A DNA stretch of 9,981 nucleotides, from assembly GCA_003217965.1 (NCBI GenBank), contig QHNB01000177.1, positions 1-9,981 on the forward strand, written 5' to 3'. Below the pieces are notes generated by a model. The model was not told the origin of the DNA and did not search any database. It worked only from the letters and a program-made list of their open reading frames with translations. The DNA comes from Verrucomicrobiota bacterium (GTDB lineage Bacteria; Verrucomicrobiota; Verrucomicrobiia; Chthoniobacterales; UBA10450). Position 1 is the stretch's first letter. Every line of letters begins with the position of its first letter. Of this stretch, positions 7,701 to 9,981 are shown piece after piece. The position numbers and the translations under genes were made by a program.

Positions 7701-8176
7701 TCGAGCGACTGCGACGCGTAGCCGTTATGATCGGAATGGCGCGCAACACGGCACCACGTCCTGACCCAATCGACGCTTTCCTTGGTCCGATGGTCACGCT
7801 TATTAATGAGTTCTCCGCCTCTGATGGAGACATCTTCCCTTACCGCTTCAAAACACTCGGACTCGGTAAACTGATCGGCAAACGCACTTGGGGCGGCGTT
7901 ATTGGAATTCGCGAACCACTCCCGCTCGTCGATGGTGGACAATTCTTCAAGCCGGAGTTCGCACCCTATTCGAAGGATGGCAAGGAATGGATCATCGAAG
8001 GTCATGGAGTCGATCCCGATATCGTTGTCGATAACGATCCGGGTAAAGAATTCCGCGGTGAAGATCAACAGCTCGACCGGGCTATCCAGGAAATCGAAGA
8101 GGAATTAAAAACGAAACGCTACGATATTCCTCCGGTCCCACCCTATCCAAATCGCAACCCCGCTGCCGGAAGCTAG
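4760..8176 (+). CDS. exported tricorn-type serine protease, S41 family
   Basis: An 1138-residue homologue of the tricorn core protease (about 1070 residues in Thermoplasma). The ATG at 4760 is preferred over an in-frame TTG at 4751 because a clean signal peptide then begins at residue 1 (hydrophobic 4-18, cleavage likely after ASA-Q near 24). Domains in order: two beta-propellers (about 30-320 and 330-555) with WSPD repeats at 372, 418 and 460; a Lys/Glu/Pro-rich linker at about 562-602; a helical region starting DLDGLHERI; a PDZ domain (about 815-900); and a C-terminal S41 catalytic core with RGNGGG. By alignment with tricorn, H797 is the general base, S1021 (SASDGD) the nucleophile with D1022 beside it, and E1080 (IIEGHGVDPD) the acidic member. 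The tetrad serine before the histidine is replaced by G796 (NNGHTY). The spacings 797-1021-1080 match tricorn (746-965-1023). Unlike the cytosolic archaeal enzyme, it should act in the periplasm, presumably on peptides. No partner peptidase genes are nearby. Confidence 0.95.
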   Translation: MQIFFRLFALVVLLTPGLVPLASAQKLPDTTRLLRFPTTNGQQIVFCYAGELYTVGKEGGVARRLSSGPGYTSFPHFSTDGAKLAFTSQYDGNTEVYVMPGEGGTPKRLTTSATLGRDDISDRMGPNNLVMTWENTKPLIVFRSRMKSFNDFIGQLFTVGLDAELPQQLPVPRGGFVSFSPDDSKMAFNRVFREFRTWKHYRGGMADDIWIYDFKTGATENLTNNPAQDICPMWGPDNRVYFISDRDGRMNLFSIDLASKETKQLTNFKDFDIKFPSIGKGSIVFEQAGYIWRYDLGTGQAAPVPIQVREDFASGRSAFVDASKHTQSVNLAPDGERAIVVARGDLFSVPAQEGSARNLSKTSNAHERDAVWSPDGKWIAYNSDATGENELYVRSQDGKGQPQQITSGADTYYYRPVWSPDSKKLLWSDRLQRLRYVDVASKTVTQVDQDKDGEIQSYDWSPDSQWIAWARPEPNDLPRVYLFSTADKKPVAVTDEWYASSNVRFSDDGKYLLFSSARDFKPIFGDEEFANIYRDMQRIYLITLAKETESPLAPRSDEVGNAEKKRAKQKEKEAEEKKPEEKKPSPPNQKSDKEVKPKKPVVVKVDLDGLHERIAAVETTPGDYRDLRLIGDRIFYLRRTVGDETGEEEEDPFQNPGDRKSHLCAYSLEDRKENVLGDVNGYQISADGKKMLVKIKKDYAIIDLPKDKLETKDEKTGKDYKLKLEGLDMQLDRHAEWNQIYFEAWRQMRDFFFSPTMNGIDWKAMRDKYAALVPFVNHRNDLTYLLGELIGELNNGHTYVGGGERPDTPRIKLGLLGAELSRDPTTHAYRIDRILPGENWDKHTRSPLTAIGLNIKPGDYILAINGTPASALPNLYDALIGTADKQVLLTVNSKPTPDGARDVTVVPTADEGPLYYLDWVQKNIDYVGKKTGGEVGYLHIPDMGRPGLNEFTKLYFPQIRRKALIVDVRGNGGGFVSPLVIERLRRVAVMIGMARNTAPRPDPIDAFLGPMVTLINEFSASDGDIFPYRFKTLGLGKLIGKRTWGGVIGIREPLPLVDGGQFFKPEFAPYSKDGKEWIIEGHGVDPDIVVDNDPGKEFRGEDQQLDRAIQEIEEELKTKRYDIPPVPPYPNRNPAAGS

Positions 8177-8439
8177 ACAGAAAATAAAGGTAAGAAACTG
8201 AGAAAGACGAATTAGGAAAGCAGGAATCCAAGAGCTGTGATTTTCCGAATTCTCATTTCCGATTTCGATATTCCGCACTCCACGTTCCGAATTCCAACTT
8301 TCTCCTGGTTTTTTACTCTTGCTTTCCTTGTTTCCTGATTAGTCCTTACCTTTCGGTTTCCCTTCCGCTTCATTCCCCACTCCAAATTCCGAGTTCTTTG
8401 CTGTAGTGGCCCCGAAAGCATTCGGGGCAATTTCGTTTC
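8177..8439. repeat. convergent intergenic TTCC-module spacer
   Basis: This spacer lies between convergent genes. A purine-rich start (8177-8228) gives way to + strand pyrimidine tracts: ATTCCGCACTCCACGTTCCG (about 8269-8288), TTTCCTGATTAGTCCTT (8331-8347), TTTCGGTTTCCCTTCCGCTT (8351-8370), CATTCCCCACTCCAAATTCC (8371-8390). It ends in the hairpin at 8401-8432. In 8281-8340 only 14 of 60 bases are purines. A minus-strand reading frame here (8212-8430) is repeat translation, not a believable protein. Confidence 0.55.
8401..8432 (+). repeat. hairpin repeat, copy C
   Basis: Identical over 32 bases to 3295-3326. The stem is GCCCCGAA (8409-8416), loop AGCA, TTCGGGGC (8421-8428), with TGTAGTGG before and AATT after. 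It begins 11 bases beyond the stop of the minus-strand gene ending at 8440, so it could act as its terminator hairpin. On that strand it is followed by CACTACAG and not by a T-run. Confidence 0.8.
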
Positions 8440-8982
8440 TCAATCCAGTCCCAGTGATGCCACCGTTGGGGCATCAATGACGCCGTTCACGTTCAACCCA
8501 GCGTCTCGCTGATAATAGGCCAATGCTTGCCGCGAAGCCGGCCCAAGGGATCCGTTGAGCGCTCCAGCATAATAACCTAGTTGTTTGAGTGCCTGTTGCA
8601 CATTCAAGATCACTTGGTCAGGGAGAAGGTTGCCGTAGGTATAGATCGGACCGTTGTAGTCGTAGTAGTCATAAACTGGATCACCGGCGAAAACAATCGT
8701 TGTGAAATGCCGATCCCACCAATCCCGATCATGTCGTACGTGCCGGTATTTTTGCAGCGCCTGTGCGTAGCTGACTTCGTTCGGGACCTTCCCCTTTGCG
8801 GGCGCCGGCTGCGTCGCATTGTTCGCCGGCGCGCGATCGGCCGACTGAGAGTGGGGCGACGCGTGGACGCGAGCAGTCTTGATTTTCTTTTGTGCTAGCG
8901 GCGTTCTGTCGGGCTCCTGCGCCCACGCCACTTGGATTAAGCCGGTCAGCAAACAAACGACTGAAACAAGAGCCTTTCTCAT
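8440..8982 (-). CDS. secreted peptidoglycan-binding-domain (PG_binding_1) protein
   Basis: A 180-residue protein with a signal peptide (1-21, ending AWA-Q). An Ala/Pro/Lys/Gln-rich disordered stretch (22-66) follows, then a conserved-looking segment SYAQALQKYRHVRHDRDWWD to about 97. Next is a Tyr/Asp-rich link, DPVYDYYDYNGPIYTYG (101-117). A peptidoglycan-binding type 1 domain (about 122-178) closes the protein, with VQQALKQLGYYAG, LNGSLGPASRQAL and YYQRDAGLNVNGVIDAPT. Such domains are known to attach proteins to cell-wall peptidoglycan; no catalytic domain is present, so an adaptor or structural role in the envelope is inferred. The RHDRDWW..HFTTIVF segment is one I associate with Verrucomicrobiota proteins. 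ATG start at 8982, no Shine-Dalgarno site. It is downstream of the 9174-9731 gene on the same strand, 191 bases away. Confidence 0.88.
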   Translation of the reverse strand: MRKALVSVVCLLTGLIQVAWAQEPDRTPLAQKKIKTARVHASPHSQSADRAPANNATQPAPAKGKVPNEVSYAQALQKYRHVRHDRDWWDRHFTTIVFAGDPVYDYYDYNGPIYTYGNLLPDQVILNVQQALKQLGYYAGALNGSLGPASRQALAYYQRDAGLNVNGVIDAPTVASLGLD

Positions 8983-9173
8983 ATCTGTTTCAATCTATTA
9001 AACACCAGGAAATCCCAATTCGCACCTGGCTGCCGTTTCCTTTTGATCTCTTAATTCCAACTTCGAAATTTCCGTTCGATGGTGATTGAGAGCGTTTGAG
9101 CCCCGCCCGTCCGGATTTTGAACAATGCTTTCTACCTTTACTTTCTAGTTTGTGCGATCCCCGCTCCGAAGTT

Positions 9174-9731
9174 TCACTTTTTCTCGCTCCTTTCATTAGG
9201 CGCATTCTTCTCCATCTCCATTAAGCGAGGCGTTAACTTGTCGTTAGCGCGGCTTAACGATTTTACAAGGAGGGCGCTGAACCCTGCAATCGTTAGCAAC
9301 AGCACGCCACCGACGGCAAAATGATGCGCCCGAACGTGCCGCCAGGGCGGTGCGAATCCGAGCAAACCCAGCACACCGAGCACCAGTACCACCGCATCGA
9401 AGCTCGCCCGTTGCCAATAGCTACCGCCCAGGTGCAGCCACATCCCAAACTCATCGAAGGTTAGGGCCATAGCCGCTCCGTAGACAAGGGCGCAAATACT
9501 GCGCTGGGCTCGATTCAACTCCGCGAAGAGCAACACGCCGGCTACGGCCGAAAGCAGAAAAATTCCATAGTTTAAGTGATGCACATGCGTCCCGCCCACG
9601 TAGAGAAACAGGTCTGGCAACCGGCGTGTCATGATCAGGATCACCAGCGTTCGGGCCGCAATAAAGGTCAGCAGAAACGCGACGAAGGTCAGTCGCGCTA
9701 GATGACTCGTCGGCGAAGGCAGGATTTCCAT
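9174..9731 (-). CDS. small polytopic membrane protein with HVHH and DE motifs, function unknown
   Basis: A 185-residue inner-membrane protein from the ATG at 9731; an in-frame TTG at 9767 would add 12 residues, and neither start has a ribosome binding site. There are about five hydrophobic segments (13-35, 55-71, 78-97, 111-128, 138-157) and a charged C-terminal tail (161-185) ending NERSEKK. Polar residues stand out: GGTHVHHLNYG (46-56) before the second helix, and TFDEFGMWLHLGGSYW (91-106) after the third. This His-x-His-His plus Asp-Glu pairing recalls uncharacterised bacterial membrane proteins with HIHH and LDEFALWL motifs. It could mark a metal or substrate site near one membrane face, but that is an inference. 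No neighbour explains its role. Confidence 0.8.
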   Translation of the reverse strand: MEILPSPTSHLARLTFVAFLLTFIAARTLVILIMTRRLPDLFLYVGGTHVHHLNYGIFLLSAVAGVLLFAELNRAQRSICALVYGAAMALTFDEFGMWLHLGGSYWQRASFDAVVLVLGVLGLLGFAPPWRHVRAHHFAVGGVLLLTIAGFSALLVKSLSRANDKLTPRLMEMEKNAPNERSEKK

Positions 9732-9875
9732 GATCGTGCTTTTAACCGACGGGCTGAGGCGTGACAAACCGCGTCGCGGCTCTACCTGGCGCTCTCCTGA
9801 TTAGGCCCGCTAGAATTCCCGGTTTCCCGTTTCCTTCATTCCGCAATACGCGTTCCGAAGTCCGAAATTCTCCCC
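9732..9875. repeat. short TTCC-module intergenic spacer
   Basis: It contains TCCTGATTAGGCC (9795-9807), a GGTTTCCCGTTTCC stretch (about 9821-9834) and ATTCCGCAATACGCGTTCCG (9838-9857), all variants of modules seen in the other spacers. In 9781-9840 18 of 60 + strand bases are purines. No terminator is seen for the gene that ends at 9876. Confidence 0.45.
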
Positions 9876-9981
9876 TCAGTGCCCGATCACGCGAACGGAA
9901 GGGTCGTTGATAAAAGCCCCAGGGGTTGTCTGGCGCCCCGTTTGATCGATCTCACTACGATCGATGACACGAATGGGCGAG
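9876..9981 (-). CDS. C-terminal end of an unidentified gene, cut by the window edge
   Basis: On the minus strand a frame enters at the window edge and runs 34 residues to TGA at 9878-9876. It reads SPIRVIDRSEIDQTG, continues RQTTPGAFINDPSVR and ends VIGH. The composition is protein-like and the stop coincides with the start of spacer-type repeat DNA, which supports a real gene end. The fragment is too short to identify the family. Confidence 0.6.
   Translation of the reverse strand, partial: SPIRVIDRSEIDQTGRQTTPGAFINDPSVRVIGH

Noticed and set aside
7202..8068. 288-residue minus-strand frame
   Set aside because: Lies wholly opposite the PDZ and catalytic core of the tricorn protease, whose motifs fix the real frame.
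8212..8430. 72-residue minus-strand frame
   Set aside because: Made of spacer repeats and the hairpin, Lys/Arg/Asn-rich, no coding features.
3295..8432. Hairpins read as ordinary intrinsic terminators
   Set aside because: No T-run follows in either direction, and one of the two identical copies lies upstream of two divergent genes. A terminator role remains possible only for the copy at 8401-8432.
45..9875. CRISPR array or insertion sequence
   Set aside because: Repeats are not regularly spaced with unique spacers, and no cas gene, transposase or flanking target duplication is visible.

Overview
The window looks like chromosome from a soil-type bacterium with roughly mid-50s % GC, most likely in Verrucomicrobiota (Chthoniobacterales/Udaeobacter-like). 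This is an inference from two things. The intergenic DNA is built of degenerate TTCCG/AATTCC spacers plus short hairpins. The small secreted protein at 8440-8982 combines an RHDRDWWDRHFTTIVF segment with a C-terminal peptidoglycan-binding domain. No rRNA, tRNA, CRISPR array, transposase or phage gene is visible.

Layout. 1-44: possible 3' end of a + strand gene (weak). 252-1019 (-): unrecognised membrane-anchored protein with a WELHP-type C-terminal domain. 1104-2006 (-): short-chain dehydrogenase with a basic C-terminal tail. 2214-3185 (-): multi-pass membrane protein of the lysylphosphatidylglycerol-synthase transmembrane (UPF0104) family. 3486-4493 (+): zinc-dependent alcohol dehydrogenase. 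4760-8176 (+): exported tricorn-type S41 protease, the dominant gene. 8440-8982 (-): secreted peptidoglycan-binding-domain protein. 9174-9731 (-): small polytopic membrane protein with HVHH and DE motifs. 9876-9981 (-): C-terminal end of a gene that continues past the window.

The genes do not form one pathway. The three left-hand minus-strand genes are tandem but separated by about 84 and 207 bases, so an operon is uncertain. The alcohol dehydrogenase and the tricorn protease are each flanked by long non-coding spacers and look like stand-alone units. Only the short-chain dehydrogenase has a clear Shine-Dalgarno sequence.

The most unusual material is non-coding. Every spacer is strongly pyrimidine-rich on the + strand whichever way the flanking genes point. 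The spacers share short modules (TTTCGGTTTC, TCCTGATTAG, ATTCCGCA, CGTTCCG). Three of them carry a hairpin in one orientation with the same flanks (TGTxGTGG before, CAATT after). Two copies are identical over 32 bases; the third has a different stem sequence that still pairs. This resembles a family of small structured intergenic repeats. The left-most spacer also holds a four-copy degenerate 9-bp tandem repeat.
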